From Prolixibacteraceae bacterium (GTDB taxonomy: Bacteria > Bacteroidota > Bacteroidia > Bacteroidales > Prolixibacteraceae): a stretch of 41,611 nt of DNA. This document shows positions 1 through 8,954 of this stretch, one piece after another. Below the pieces are notes generated by a model. The model was given only the letters and a program-made list of their open reading frames with translations. It was not told the origin of the DNA and made no database searches. The first letter of the stretch is position 1; every line of letters starts with the position of its first letter. The DNA lies in contig JABGRN010000048.1 of the NCBI GenBank assembly GCA_018648265.1, positions 1 to 41,611 on the forward strand, given 5' to 3'. A program made the position numbers and the translations under genes.

Positions 1-291
1 TTTACACTTCACTGTTTTAACAAATCGTTGCGTTTTGGAATGGACCCCAACAATCTTGGAGAATTAATAACCACAGGAATATTCTCTGTTTCTCGCAATC
101 CTTTTTTTGTTTCTATTGAACTCTATTTTGTGGGAATTGCCTTACTTATTCCCAACCTGTTTTTTATTGCAATCGTGCTTTCAACAATAATTAGCATACA
201 TTTATTTATTCTGAAAGAGGAAAAATTCCTTAAGAAAAATTACAACAAAGCGTATAAAAATTATTCAAAAAAAGTAAGACGATATTTTTGA
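1..291 (+). CDS. Isoprenylcysteine carboxyl methyltransferase-like membrane protein (5' end outside window)
   Basis: The reading frame is open from base 1, so the start lies upstream of the window and only about 96 C-terminal residues are seen. They contain the segment ELITTGIFSVSRNPFFV (about 53-105), which resembles the conserved ITTGxYxxxRNPxY core of the ICMT/phospholipid methyltransferase family. Two hydrophobic stretches follow, then a basic C-terminus with EEKFLKKNYNKAYKNY, the EExxLxxxFGxxYxxY motif typical of these enzymes. Family members are integral membrane proteins that use S-adenosylmethionine; many bacterial ones have no known substrate. The TTG at 28 lies inside the conserved core and is unlikely to be the start. 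The next gene begins 24 bases after the stop. The family call is fairly firm; the substrate is unknown. Confidence 0.75.
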   Translation, partial: FTLHCFNKSLRFGMDPNNLGELITTGIFSVSRNPFFVSIELYFVGIALLIPNLFFIAIVLSTIISIHLFILKEEKFLKKNYNKAYKNYSKKVRRYF

Positions 292-314
292 ACATTCAAC
301 CTAAAAACATAAAA

Positions 315-1355
315 ATGAAAATCTGGAATTTTGGAATAGTCGGCGCAGGCAATATTGCCGATTTCCATGCAAAAGCAGTTCAGTCTCTTGGCAATGCAAA
401 ATTAGCTGGCATTTGCGGAACAAATCCTGACAAAGTAAAAATCCTTGCCACAAAATATTCGTGCCGGGTTTTTAATAATACAGATGAAATTATTCAGTCT
501 TCGGATGTCGATATAATTATAATTGCAACACCAAGCGGGGCGCATTTTGTTCCCACAATTGAAGCAGCTAAAAACGGAAAACATGTGTTATGTGAAAAAC
601 CTCTTGAAATTAGTCTAGAACGAATAGATTTAATGATAAAAGAGCACGAAAAAAATGAAACAAAATTAGGCGGAATTTTCAATTTTCGATTTAATGAAGC
701 AGTGCGGGTATTAAAAAATGCGGTCGATTCCGGGCGCTTTGGAACAATTACGAATGCTTCGGTTTTTGTGCCCTGGTGGCGAAACGACGAGTATTACGAA
801 AGTAGCTGGCGAGGTACCTGGAAACTCGACGGTGGCGGTGCATTAATGAACCAATCAATTCACATGGTCGATTTGCTCCAATATATGGTTGGCCCGGTTG
901 AATCGTTGCAGGCTTTTATTGCCACACTTGGTCACCCTCAAATTGAAGTGGAAGATACCTCGATGGCTATTCTTAAATTCAAAAATAAAGCATTGGGAAT
1001 GATTTACGGAACGACTTCTTCTTTCCCCGGACAATTCAGAAGACTGGAAATTACTGGTACAAAAGGCACGGTAATTATGGAGGAAAATAGTTTTAAAGTT
1101 TGGCAATTTGCTGAACCAATTGAGGAAGATTCTGAAATATTAAAAAAGTACAGCACAATTGAAGGCGGTGGCGGAGTTTCTGATCCGATGGCAATTCCAT
1201 TTGAACCACATGCCAGAAATATTGCTGCTTTTATCGACTCGATTGAAAAAAATGAACCTTTTGAAGTTGACGGAAATGAAGCAAGAAAATCAGTTGAAAT
1301 TGTTCTTGGAATTTATGAGTCCGCAAAAGAGCATAAAGAGGTATTTTTTAGTTGA
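315..1355 (+). CDS. Gfo/Idh/MocA family oxidoreductase
   Basis: This is a probable cytoplasmic NAD(P)-dependent sugar or cyclitol dehydrogenase of 346 residues. The N-terminal Rossmann fold has GAGNIA at residues 10-15, and the family signature CEKP is at 93-96. The second conserved motif, GGGALMNQSIHMVD (173-186), keeps the family's His at 183. It has Asn at 179 where many members have Asp. The C-terminal alpha/beta half is complete, and 346 residues is normal for the family. The frame is open up to a TTG at 288 that overlaps the previous stop, but I choose ATG 315, because MKIWNFGIVGAGNIA starts right at the Rossmann strand and an A-rich leader precedes it. The substrate cannot be read from the sequence, and the neighbours give no pathway clue. 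Confidence 0.9.
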   Translation: MKIWNFGIVGAGNIADFHAKAVQSLGNAKLAGICGTNPDKVKILATKYSCRVFNNTDEIIQSSDVDIIIIATPSGAHFVPTIEAAKNGKHVLCEKPLEISLERIDLMIKEHEKNETKLGGIFNFRFNEAVRVLKNAVDSGRFGTITNASVFVPWWRNDEYYESSWRGTWKLDGGGALMNQSIHMVDLLQYMVGPVESLQAFIATLGHPQIEVEDTSMAILKFKNKALGMIYGTTSSFPGQFRRLEITGTKGTVIMEENSFKVWQFAEPIEEDSEILKKYSTIEGGGGVSDPMAIPFEPHARNIAAFIDSIEKNEPFEVDGNEARKSVEIVLGIYESAKEHKEVFFS

Positions 1356-1365
1356 CTTTTTTTGA

Positions 1366-1824
1366 CTAATTATTTTTAAACAAATATTTAAATCCCACCG
1401 AAAGAGTATTTACAAGTTCAAAATCGTCGGTTACCACCGTCATTGCATTATATTCTCCGGTAAGATACAAATTTGGCAAGGTATTAAAAGGGTTAATTTG
1501 AATACCAACCGGGACATTAATACTTGCCCAACCAACTTCCAGTGAAAGTAGCGGAAGTCCAACACCCAGCCCGGTATATAAACCGGCTTTTTCTTCATCA
1601 ATCAATTTAAAACAATAATAAGCCTGGGTAATTCCCCGCTCTGCATAACTCCATGGAGAATGAATGTACGAAGTTGTATTAACCCTGAATTCCCACCAGT
1701 GTTTTTGTGCCGGACTGGTTGAAATGCCCACAGTATTCCCATCGTAATAATAATTGACCGAAAGTTGAGCTTTTAATAAAAATGAAAAAGCAACTAATAA
1801 TAGAAACAGAACTAATTTTTTCAT
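1366..1824 (-). CDS. Small exported protein, possible outer-membrane beta-strand protein
   Basis: I do not recognise a named family. The 152-residue product starts with a clear signal peptide (MKKLVLFLLLVAFSFLLKAQ) ending in an Ala-Gln cleavage site common in Bacteroidota. The mature part is rich in alternating aromatic/hydrophobic strands. It ends in LSVGFKYLFKNN, which resembles the terminal strand of an outer-membrane barrel, although about 130 residues would make only a small barrel. It starts 3 bases after the stop of the upstream propeller lipoprotein gene on the same strand, so the two are almost certainly co-transcribed and may act together at the envelope. It runs convergent to the oxidoreductase gene, with a 10-base gap between the stops. 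Confidence 0.65.
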   Translation of the reverse strand: MKKLVLFLLLVAFSFLLKAQLSVNYYYDGNTVGISTSPAQKHWWEFRVNTTSYIHSPWSYAERGITQAYYCFKLIDEEKAGLYTGLGVGLPLLSLEVGWASINVPVGIQINPFNTLPNLYLTGEYNAMTVVTDDFELVNTLSVGFKYLFKNN

Positions 1825-1827
1825 TAT

Positions 1828-2823
1828 TTATTGATTTAAAATGAATATCCCTTCCTCTGTACAAAACCAAATGTTATTTCGGTTATCAACTTTTACACTT
1901 TTTATAAAAACCTCGGGAATTTGACCTTCTTCGGAACGGTGCCATTCATTACCGTCAAAAACAAAATAGCCGGAATAATCACCCTGAACACTTCCCTGAA
2001 CCCAAATATAATCGCGTTTATCAATAAACATCCTGTTAAAAAAATTAATATCAAAATCACGTTCAAGTACTTTCCATTTCCCACTCTGATAAATAGCAAC
2101 TTCATTTTCATAACAACCCCAACAAGATGAAAGTGAATGATCGGTTACTACAACAGGTTCAGATTTTGAAGTTAAATCTAGGGCAGCAATCCAGTAAAAA
2201 ATAACTTCTACTCCTAATTTTGACCATTTATTTTTGCCATCTGTTTTAAATACTTTTGCTTCAGTTACCGTGCCTTCCGAAAAAAAATAAATTTCTCCTT
2301 TTGCATTAATTTTCAAACCTAAAATCAAATTATGATTAATAATGGAATTGTCGGGAGTGAAAAGTTCAAAGTCGCCATCGTAATGCATCAACCCTCCCAA
2401 TTGATGTGCCGAACTGCTGAACCAAACCGAGCCATCGGGAGATGTTTCTACATCAAAAATTAAATCGCGGGGAAGCCCTGAATTTTCAGAATTAAAAAAA
2501 GTAAATTCTCTGTTTGAGAAACTCGCCAATCCTTTATCTTTTGTTCCTAACCACACTCTACCATCGTTTGCAACAGAAATATCTAAGATAAGCGAGCCGA
2601 CATCGTACGTTTTTATCTTACTATTATTATAAAAGATTAATTCATTACCCGACGCAATCCACACATTTTCGTCATTATCAAAATCCACACACGTAATATT
2701 CCTGCCCTCTAAAATCCATTCTGAAACATCAAAGTTTATTTTAGAAAAATTATCCACCAGGTTTTCTTTACTACAGGAAAATAAAAACAATAAAACAACC
2801 AAAATAGAAATTCGGAAATTCAT
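1828..2823 (-). CDS. Lipoprotein with two-component-regulator-type beta-propeller repeats
   Basis: The 331-residue product has a lipoprotein signal peptide with lipobox LFSC (Cys17), so it is probably anchored in the envelope facing the periplasm or surface. The mature part is built of repeats of the form x-VWxxxxxGL, for example NVWIASGNELIFY, RVWLGTKDKGLASF, SVWFSSSAHQLGGL, YIWVQGS and NIWFCTEEGIFIL. These match the Reg_prop repeat found in the sensor half of hybrid two-component systems. There is no histidine kinase or DNA-binding part, so it is a stand-alone propeller, not a full regulator. It shares a transcript with the small exported protein downstream. The ligand is unknown. A near-match to the -7 promoter element (TATCTTTA read on the minus strand) lies at 2837-2844. 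Confidence 0.75.
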   Translation of the reverse strand: MNFRISILVVLLFLFSCSKENLVDNFSKINFDVSEWILEGRNITCVDFDNDENVWIASGNELIFYNNSKIKTYDVGSLILDISVANDGRVWLGTKDKGLASFSNREFTFFNSENSGLPRDLIFDVETSPDGSVWFSSSAHQLGGLMHYDGDFELFTPDNSIINHNLILGLKINAKGEIYFFSEGTVTEAKVFKTDGKNKWSKLGVEVIFYWIAALDLTSKSEPVVVTDHSLSSCWGCYENEVAIYQSGKWKVLERDFDINFFNRMFIDKRDYIWVQGSVQGDYSGYFVFDGNEWHRSEEGQIPEVFIKSVKVDNRNNIWFCTEEGIFILNQ

Positions 2824-3101
2824 CGTGATTTTTCTAATAAAGATAGAAATTTAACTCTTAAGGTTGCGTTGTTAAAAAAATTCACAAATAAAATCACAAT
2901 TCGAATACTTTCTCTTCTACACCCACGAACATAAAAATTTTAGTGTATAAAACTTCTTTTTACAAAGCAGTCATTCAATCAGTCCCGAGAAAAAAAATCA
3001 GCCCATATTCCTTTTTCAAAGTTTTTTTTCATTGCAAGCAAGAAGATAATTTAAAAATCTATTTTTGCTTGCTTTATCTTGAATATGAATAAAACATATC
3101 T
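2824..3101. other. Divergent intergenic region with an inverted repeat
   Basis: This 278-base AT-rich gap separates the divergent lipoprotein and lipid-kinase genes and must hold both promoters. I see no gene in it. An 8-base inverted repeat, GCAAGCAA at 3034-3041 and TTGCTTGC at 3065-3072, lies 30 bases upstream of the kinase start. It could be an operator or a leader hairpin, but one short repeat in AT-rich DNA is weak evidence. Confidence 0.4.
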
Positions 3102-3992
3102 ATGAAGGTTTTACTGGTTTACAATTCACACGCCGGACATGGTTTTGCAGGGAAAATACTGCAGCAGGTTGAAACTACATTCAACAAAAACTCGATTGAA
3201 TTTGACATACAATTCACAAATTATCCGGGCCATGGAATTGAAATTGTTAAAAATGCCGACCTAAGCAAATACGATGGAATAGTTGCTGCAGGAGGCGATG
3301 GCACTTTATTCGAAGTTATTAACGGGTATTTTCAAAATCCGTCGGAAATAAAAATTCCGATTGGCGTTTTACCTGTTGGCACGGGAAATGCTTTTGCCCG
3401 CGATCTGGAACTTGATAACACATTGTGGAAAAGTGCAATAAAAATAATTGGAAAGCAAAATACCCGAAAAGTTGATGTCGGTAAATTTCACACACACGGA
3501 CAGGATTATTATTACCTGAATATTTTAGGGCTTGGTTTTGTTGCCGATGTTACTAAAATTGCACGTAGCTTAAAAGTATTTGGCAATATTGCTTACACTT
3601 TTGGAGTATTGTTTCGCACCCTGTTTTTATCATCCGAGCGTATGATTTTCGAAATAGATGGGCAAAAATTTGAACATGATTGTACATTTGTTGAAATTTC
3701 GAACACAAGATATACAGCCAATTTTTTAATGGCTCCAAATGCTGTAATCGACGACGGTTTGTTGGATGTTACCATCGCAAAAAAACTCAGCCGTATAAGA
3801 TTAATAAAAAGTTTTCCAAAAATTTTCACCGGCGAACATGTTAATCTGCCGGAAATAGAAACCTTTCAGGCAAAATCTATAAAAATAAAAAGTGAGTCAC
3901 CAAAAATACTTTCACCAGATGGCGAGTTGATTGGAATCACGCCAGTTAAAATTGAATGTCTTCCACAGGCAATAGAAATTTTTTGGAAATGA
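3102..3992 (+). CDS. Diacylglycerol/lipid kinase family protein
   Basis: This is a 296-residue member of the DAGK catalytic-domain family (YegS, DgkB, sphingosine kinase-like), which phosphorylate lipid hydroxyls with ATP. The N-terminus KVLLVYNSHAGHG is the usual first strand and phosphate loop. GGDGT is at 64-68 with EVINGY after it, and the PVGTGNAFARDL motif is at 91-102. The C-terminal beta-sandwich is complete and includes the SPDGE-like segment (LSPDGELI) near the end. The stop overlaps the start of the plsC-type acyltransferase gene (ATGA), so the two are translationally coupled. Known family members recycle diacylglycerol to phosphatidate, and a neighbouring acyltransferase that makes phosphatidate fits a role in phospholipid metabolism. 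The exact lipid substrate is inference. Confidence 0.88.
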   Translation: MKVLLVYNSHAGHGFAGKILQQVETTFNKNSIEFDIQFTNYPGHGIEIVKNADLSKYDGIVAAGGDGTLFEVINGYFQNPSEIKIPIGVLPVGTGNAFARDLELDNTLWKSAIKIIGKQNTRKVDVGKFHTHGQDYYYLNILGLGFVADVTKIARSLKVFGNIAYTFGVLFRTLFLSSERMIFEIDGQKFEHDCTFVEISNTRYTANFLMAPNAVIDDGLLDVTIAKKLSRIRLIKSFPKIFTGEHVNLPEIETFQAKSIKIKSESPKILSPDGELIGITPVKIECLPQAIEIFWK

Positions 3993-4696
3993 AAATAATT
4001 ATTTCAATTTTTATTTGGGTAATCAGTTTAATTTATTTGCTGTTCTTTTTGTTGTTCACACTTGCCTGCACCTATATTTTCCCCGAAAATGTTTATAATC
4101 CATGGATTAAAAAAATGATGCGGTTCTTGTTTGTACTTGCCGGAACAAAAGTAAAAGTAGAAGGATTAGAAAACCTTGAGTCAAACAAAACTTACCTGTT
4201 TATGGCAAATCATGTCAGCCTTTACGACGCGCCTTTGTTGGGTGGTTTTGTTCCGGGTATGGCACGTGCCGTGGAAGCAAACCGCCAACACCGTTGGCCT
4301 CTTTATGGCAAAGTAATGCGCAGGATTGGAAACATTCCAATTGAACGTGAAAGTACGCATGGTTCAGTTTCAAGTTTCAAGAAAACATTACTCATAATAA
4401 ACAATGGGCGTTCGATGATACTTCTTCCTGAAGGCCATCGCACTCTTGATGGAAAAATGAGGCCTTTCAAAAGATTGCCATTTTTCCTTGCCAAACAAAT
4501 CAACAAAGAAATTGTGCCAATTGGACTATCGGGTTTGTACAAACTAAAACCAAAGGAGTCGTGGATAATTAGTCCGACAACCATTAAAATCAGTTTTGGT
4601 AAAGTAATCAGCAAAGAGACAATTGATAAATTGTCATCTGATGAATTGCGCGATTATGTACAAAAGGAAATTGTTAATTTAGTGGACAAACCTTAG
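3989..4696 (+). CDS. 1-acyl-sn-glycerol-3-phosphate acyltransferase (PlsC-like)
   Basis: The 235-residue product is a membrane-bound glycerolipid acyltransferase. An N-terminal transmembrane helix (about 4-28) is followed by the catalytic NHVSLYD (HX4D: H75, D80), then GNIPIER (114-120) and LPEGHR (146-151), in the usual order of acyltransferase blocks. These residues define the family that acylates lysophosphatidate at sn-2. I use ATG 3989, which overlaps the previous stop as ATGA. The frame is open back to 3956, but that would overlap the kinase by 37 bases and put a polar stretch before the membrane helix. Because the pair is coupled, its substrate is likely linked to that of the kinase. 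The exact acyl acceptor is not shown by the sequence. Confidence 0.88.
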   Translation: MKIIISIFIWVISLIYLLFFLLFTLACTYIFPENVYNPWIKKMMRFLFVLAGTKVKVEGLENLESNKTYLFMANHVSLYDAPLLGGFVPGMARAVEANRQHRWPLYGKVMRRIGNIPIERESTHGSVSSFKKTLLIINNGRSMILLPEGHRTLDGKMRPFKRLPFFLAKQINKEIVPIGLSGLYKLKPKESWIISPTTIKISFGKVISKETIDKLSSDELRDYVQKEIVNLVDKP

Positions 4697-4708
4697 TAAA
4701 ATTTCATT

Positions 4709-6352
4709 TTATAACTCAAACACTTTCTCCCCAGCAATCCAGGTGCTTAGTATTTTAGCGTTTAAAACTTCTTGGGGAGAAGCTGTCATTAAATCTGTAT
4801 CGAGAACAACAAAATCGGCCCACATACCATTTTCAAGGCTGCCTTTTTCATTTTCTTCGAACGAAGATTTTGCCGCCCAGATAGTCATCGACCGCAAAGT
4901 TTGCTCACGCGAAAGTCCTTCGCTTGTTCTCCAACCACCTTCCGGCCAGCCTTTGTGGTCAGTGCGAAATACCGAAGAATAAAAAGTAAAAAGAGGCTCA
5001 ATATTTTCCACCGGAAAATCAGTTCCGTTTGGTATCCAACCCAATTGATTCAATAAAGTTTGATAAGAATACGCTCCTTTAATTCGCTCCTCTCCCACCC
5101 GATTTTCTGCCCAAGGCATGTCTGATGTACAGTGCGTTGCCTGAATTGATGGCACAATTGAAAATTTGGCAAATTTGGCAAAATCATCAAGATGAATTAT
5201 TTGTGAATGCTCAATTCTCCAACGACGATCGTTTTCACCTTTAAGAAATTTTCCATAAATGTCGAGTATTAATCGGTTGGCACTGTCGCCAATACAATGT
5301 GTGGCAACCATGTAATTATTATCATACGCCAGTTGGCAAATTTCATCGTAATATTTTTGGTTGGCAATTTGCAGTCCGCTATTTCCCGGGTCGTCAGAAT
5401 AATCCTCAATCATCAATGCTCCCCGCGAACCGAGTGCACCATCGGCAAAAAGTTTTATAGTATTGATTACCAGCCTGTCGGTTTTATATATTCCCTTTTT
5501 CACAAAGTAGTTAAAGTTTTCTTCCGAAGGACTCAGCATGGCATTGATTCGCATTTTTAGAATACCCTGCTTTTGCATTTCGTCCATCAACAAAACAGTT
5601 TTATTACCCAATCCGGCATCGGTTACCGAAGTTAATCCAGCAGCAAAACAATTTTTCTGCGCTGCCAGCAATCCTTTTTCTTGTTGCTCGGAAGTAATTC
5701 CGGGAACAAATTCTCCAATCAATCCCATCGCATTATCGATTAAAACTCCTGTTGGATTTCCGTTATTTAAAATCACTTCCCCACCCTGAACTTTTGATTT
5801 GACATTAATCCCTGCAATTTCCATTGCCTTTGAATTACACCAGCCAGCATGTCCATCAACCCGAACCAAATAAACCGGAATATCAGGAAACAATTCATCC
5901 AAACCACTTTTGTCGGGAAATTCTTTTACCGCCCAATCGTTTTGATCCCAGCTTCTTCCTAAAATCCAGTCGCCGCCAAATTTCTCGTAATGTTTTGCTA
6001 AGATTTCGTAAATCTCTTCAGGGCTTTCGGTTCCGCGCAAATCTGCGTACTGCATTAAATTCACTCCGTAACCGTTAAAATGGCAATGTGCATCGTTAAA
6101 ACCCGGATAGATAAATTTACCTTTCCCATCAACAACATTTTCACTTGTATATTTATTCTGAATTGCCTTTGTTGTGCCCGATTCCACAATCTTACCATCA
6201 ATTACAACAAAACTTTCAACGATTGAAAAAGCCTCATCAACTGTATAAATTATAGCGTTAGTTACGATTAAATCGGCTGTTGTTTTTTGATTGCAAGAGT
6301 TCATAACAAATAGAATTAACAGGGCGATTAGAACAACAGAAATACTTTTCAT
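4709..6352 (-). CDS. Lipoprotein amidohydrolase, YtcJ-like
   Basis: This is a 547-residue metal-dependent amidohydrolase of the YtcJ/Amidohydro_3 type. It has a lipoprotein signal peptide with lipobox MNSC (Cys20), so it probably works outside the cytoplasm, whereas many relatives are cytoplasmic. Metal-binding residues fit the family: DAHCH (H89, H91), KLFADGALGSRG, ATHCIGDSAN with a His, RIEHSQ, and GTDFPVE with the late Asp. The C-terminal part (GMWADFVVLDTD) rebuilds the small beta domain begun at the N-terminus. Family members hydrolyse amide or imidazolone-like bonds, but most have no known substrate. It lies 68 bases downstream of the GH2 gene on the same strand, with a promoter of its own in that gap. 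Confidence 0.85.
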   Translation of the reverse strand: MKSISVVLIALLILFVMNSCNQKTTADLIVTNAIIYTVDEAFSIVESFVVIDGKIVESGTTKAIQNKYTSENVVDGKGKFIYPGFNDAHCHFNGYGVNLMQYADLRGTESPEEIYEILAKHYEKFGGDWILGRSWDQNDWAVKEFPDKSGLDELFPDIPVYLVRVDGHAGWCNSKAMEIAGINVKSKVQGGEVILNNGNPTGVLIDNAMGLIGEFVPGITSEQQEKGLLAAQKNCFAAGLTSVTDAGLGNKTVLLMDEMQKQGILKMRINAMLSPSEENFNYFVKKGIYKTDRLVINTIKLFADGALGSRGALMIEDYSDDPGNSGLQIANQKYYDEICQLAYDNNYMVATHCIGDSANRLILDIYGKFLKGENDRRWRIEHSQIIHLDDFAKFAKFSIVPSIQATHCTSDMPWAENRVGEERIKGAYSYQTLLNQLGWIPNGTDFPVENIEPLFTFYSSVFRTDHKGWPEGGWRTSEGLSREQTLRSMTIWAAKSSFEENEKGSLENGMWADFVVLDTDLMTASPQEVLNAKILSTWIAGEKVFEL

Positions 6353-6373
6353 TTTAAATATTTTTTATGCCAA

Positions 6374-6406
6374 CAAATGTAGTTTTTCTTGTCCTTACAA
6401 AACAAA
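6374..6406 (-). promoter_or_regulatory. Bacteroidota-type promoter for the amidohydrolase gene
   Basis: On the minus strand the -7 element TACATTTG (bases 6381-6374) matches TAnnTTTG exactly. A TTTG -33 element (6406-6403) lies 21 bases upstream. The predicted transcript start leaves a leader of roughly 15-20 bases before the ATG at 6352. This is the best two-box match found in the window. Confidence 0.6.
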
Positions 6407-6420
6407 GAAATCTATAAATT

Positions 6421-8910
6421 TTATCTCAGCAAAACCTTTGCTTCTCCAGTTTTTAATCCCTCTGATTTTGCAGAAACAATTATTTCATTTTCTTCTTCAC
6501 ACGAACGTACTATTAACTGGCAACGACCACGAAAAGAAGTAACACGGGGTTGCAAAAAACTTTTCATATCGTTTGGATTTCCATTTCCAACAGCTTGTAA
6601 CTTACATTTTCCCTGAATATTAAATTCCACCGGAATTTCTGCATTCGGAACCAACATCCCGTTTTCATCCACCACTTCCACATTAAAATAAACCAGATCG
6701 TTTCCAGACACTAAGATTGTTTCACTTTCGGCAGTTATTTTTAATCTTGCCGGTTTACCTGTAGTTTTTAAAATTTGTCGAACTATTTCTTTCCCGTCAA
6801 TCAATCCAATAGCCACAAGTTCGCCTGGTTGATAAGTTACTTCAAATTGTGTGGTTAATGCACTAATTTTCCTAGATTCCCTTGGTACTTCCATTTGTGC
6901 CGGCAATTTAATTTCTTCTGACGTAGTTTTCGTTCCGATAATTTTTCCATCCAATTCCAGTCGAACCTCCTCACATCGCGAATAAACAGAAACCAGCAAT
7001 GTTTTATTTTCATTTCCCTCCCAGTTCCAACTTTTCCATTCTTCGGGCCAACCCCACATACTAACAATTTCTGTTCGTCCTTCAGGAATAGGCGCATGAA
7101 CTAACATTTCCAAATTACTATTCCTCCAAACCACATCTCGGAAATACATTTGTGGTTTTTTATAACCAAGAATACTAACATCGCCACAATTTGAATTAAA
7201 CCAAGGCCATGGTGGAAGAAACTGAATATCGGAATTATCCAGTTTATTATGTCCAATGCCGGATTCACCCAAATAATCCATTCCTGTCCAAACAAAATCG
7301 CCAATAACATACGGATATTTTTCAACCAATTGCCAATTTTCAAAAGCTTCTTTTGGAAACGATTCGGTGCCAACAATTATTCTTTCAGGATATTTTTCGT
7401 GATCTGAATTATATTTTTGCCAATAATAATTATATCCATGCACATCCAAATGTTCAAAGGCTGGAGCATTATCTTCCCACTTTGAGCCAGGAAGTTGCCA
7501 CAATACACAAACAGCCTGTGTAACAGGGCGGGTAGTATCTAATTCTTTTACTTTTGCCTTTAGGTATTGAACAATTTTTTCACCTGCCGGATCAGACCTT
7601 TCCGCTATTTCATTTCCGACACTCCAAATAATAATCGATGGATGATTTCGATCGCGTAAGACCATCGATTCCATGTCTTTTTCCCACCATTTGTCGAAAT
7701 ATAAATTATAATCCTGAGGTTTTTTAGGAAGCTGCCACTGATCAAAAGACTCGTTCATAACTAGCATTCCCAACTCGTCGCACGCATTTAAAAACAGTTC
7801 CGATGGCGGGTTGTGTGCACATCGAATGGCATTAAAACCATTCTCCTTCATAATTTTTACCCTACGGTATTCTGCTGTTTTAAAAGCTGCGGCGCCCAAA
7901 ATTCCATTATCGTGATGAAGACAGCCACCCTTTAACAACACACTTTCTCCATTCAGTAAAAATCCTTTTTCGGGTGAAAACTCAATGCTTCTTATGCCAA
8001 ATTTTGTTTTGGTTTCATCAATAATATTTTTTCCTTTTTTAAGCTGTACAATTGCAGTATATAAATTTGGGGTTTCTGTGTTCCATAATTCAGGATTTGC
8101 CAGTTCAATTTCCTGCTGAACCAAAATATCTTTTAATGCTTCTGTTCTAATCTCTTTTTCTGAAGAAGCAACAATTTTTTCCTGTAAATTTTGAATATCA
8201 ATTGATACAATTATTTCGTTGTTTTGATTGGTTGAATTAAACACTTTAGTTTCAATTCTTACCACTGCTTTTTCGTTTGAAACCTCGGGTGTGGTAATAA
8301 AATTACCCCACAAATTAACATGAACCGGATTTGTTTTAATTAAGGTAACATTTCTGTAAATACCCGAACCACTGTACCATCGCGAATTTTCACCCTCGTT
8401 TTTTACCTGAACAACCAGAATATTCTCTTCACCGGCCGGATTTAAAAATTCTGTTAAATTATAAGAAAAAGCGGTGTAACCATACGGGTGATTTCCAAGA
8501 TGATTTCCGTTTATCCAAACATCAGAATTCATATAAATACCATCAAACAAAATTTGGATTATTTTGCCTTTATCCGATTTATCCAATGTAAAATGTTTTC
8601 GGTACCAGGCAGTTCCTCCTACAACATTTCCTGTTGAAGGTCCGCCTTCGCTTTCTTCAGAAAATGGGCCAATTTGTTTTACCCTTCCTTTTTCAGGTAA
8701 ATCTTCTATGCTATAATCGTGTGGTAAATTTACAACTCGCCAAGCTGAATCATCAAAACCATTTTGTTCTGCCCCTGCAACATCTAAACGGATAAATCTC
8801 CAATCATCATTAAACTGGATTTCACGTTCAACTGAATTGTTTTGGAAAGTACATGAATTTTGAAAAAATATACCAACCAGACACAGAAATAAAACAAAAT
8901 AGGTTTTCAT
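6421..8910 (-). CDS. Glycoside hydrolase family 2 lipoprotein, probable beta-galactosidase-type
   Basis: This is an 829-residue GH2 enzyme with a lipobox QNSC (Cys20), so it is exported and lipid-anchored. The N-terminal jelly-roll domain (about 30-190) carries DDSAWRVVNLPHDYSIED and GGTAWYRKHF. An immunoglobulin-like domain follows, then the TIM barrel (about 305-590). The acid/base Glu is E434 in WSVGNE and the nucleophile is probably E516 in IVGTESFP. GDFVWTGMDYLGE lines the substrate pocket. The C-terminal 220 residues look like the DUF4982 and Ig-like domains common in Bacteroidota GH2 enzymes. GH2 covers galactosidases, glucuronidases and mannosidases, and I cannot fix the sugar. There is no SusC/SusD pair nearby, so it is not in a typical polysaccharide utilisation locus. 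Confidence 0.9.
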   Translation of the reverse strand: MKTYFVLFLCLVGIFFQNSCTFQNNSVEREIQFNDDWRFIRLDVAGAEQNGFDDSAWRVVNLPHDYSIEDLPEKGRVKQIGPFSEESEGGPSTGNVVGGTAWYRKHFTLDKSDKGKIIQILFDGIYMNSDVWINGNHLGNHPYGYTAFSYNLTEFLNPAGEENILVVQVKNEGENSRWYSGSGIYRNVTLIKTNPVHVNLWGNFITTPEVSNEKAVVRIETKVFNSTNQNNEIIVSIDIQNLQEKIVASSEKEIRTEALKDILVQQEIELANPELWNTETPNLYTAIVQLKKGKNIIDETKTKFGIRSIEFSPEKGFLLNGESVLLKGGCLHHDNGILGAAAFKTAEYRRVKIMKENGFNAIRCAHNPPSELFLNACDELGMLVMNESFDQWQLPKKPQDYNLYFDKWWEKDMESMVLRDRNHPSIIIWSVGNEIAERSDPAGEKIVQYLKAKVKELDTTRPVTQAVCVLWQLPGSKWEDNAPAFEHLDVHGYNYYWQKYNSDHEKYPERIIVGTESFPKEAFENWQLVEKYPYVIGDFVWTGMDYLGESGIGHNKLDNSDIQFLPPWPWFNSNCGDVSILGYKKPQMYFRDVVWRNSNLEMLVHAPIPEGRTEIVSMWGWPEEWKSWNWEGNENKTLLVSVYSRCEEVRLELDGKIIGTKTTSEEIKLPAQMEVPRESRKISALTTQFEVTYQPGELVAIGLIDGKEIVRQILKTTGKPARLKITAESETILVSGNDLVYFNVEVVDENGMLVPNAEIPVEFNIQGKCKLQAVGNGNPNDMKSFLQPRVTSFRGRCQLIVRSCEEENEIIVSAKSEGLKTGEAKVLLR

Positions 8911-8954
8911 GGTTTTATGTTTCAGTTATTTTTTTTGAAACTTATAACTAACGA

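Noticed and set aside
3034-3072. Inverted repeat GCAAGCAA/TTGCTTGC considered as a riboswitch or strong operator
   Set aside because: Only 8-base arms with a 23-base AT-rich loop and no other conserved structure; kept only as a note on the intergenic region.
4263-4272. CACGTG palindrome GGCACGTGCC, considered as a further parS site
   Set aside because: The flanks do not match parS beyond the hexamer, and the site lies inside the plsC-like coding region.
6421-8910. GH2 gene considered as part of a polysaccharide utilisation locus
   Set aside because: No SusC, SusD, hybrid two-component or other carbohydrate enzyme genes are beside it in the window.
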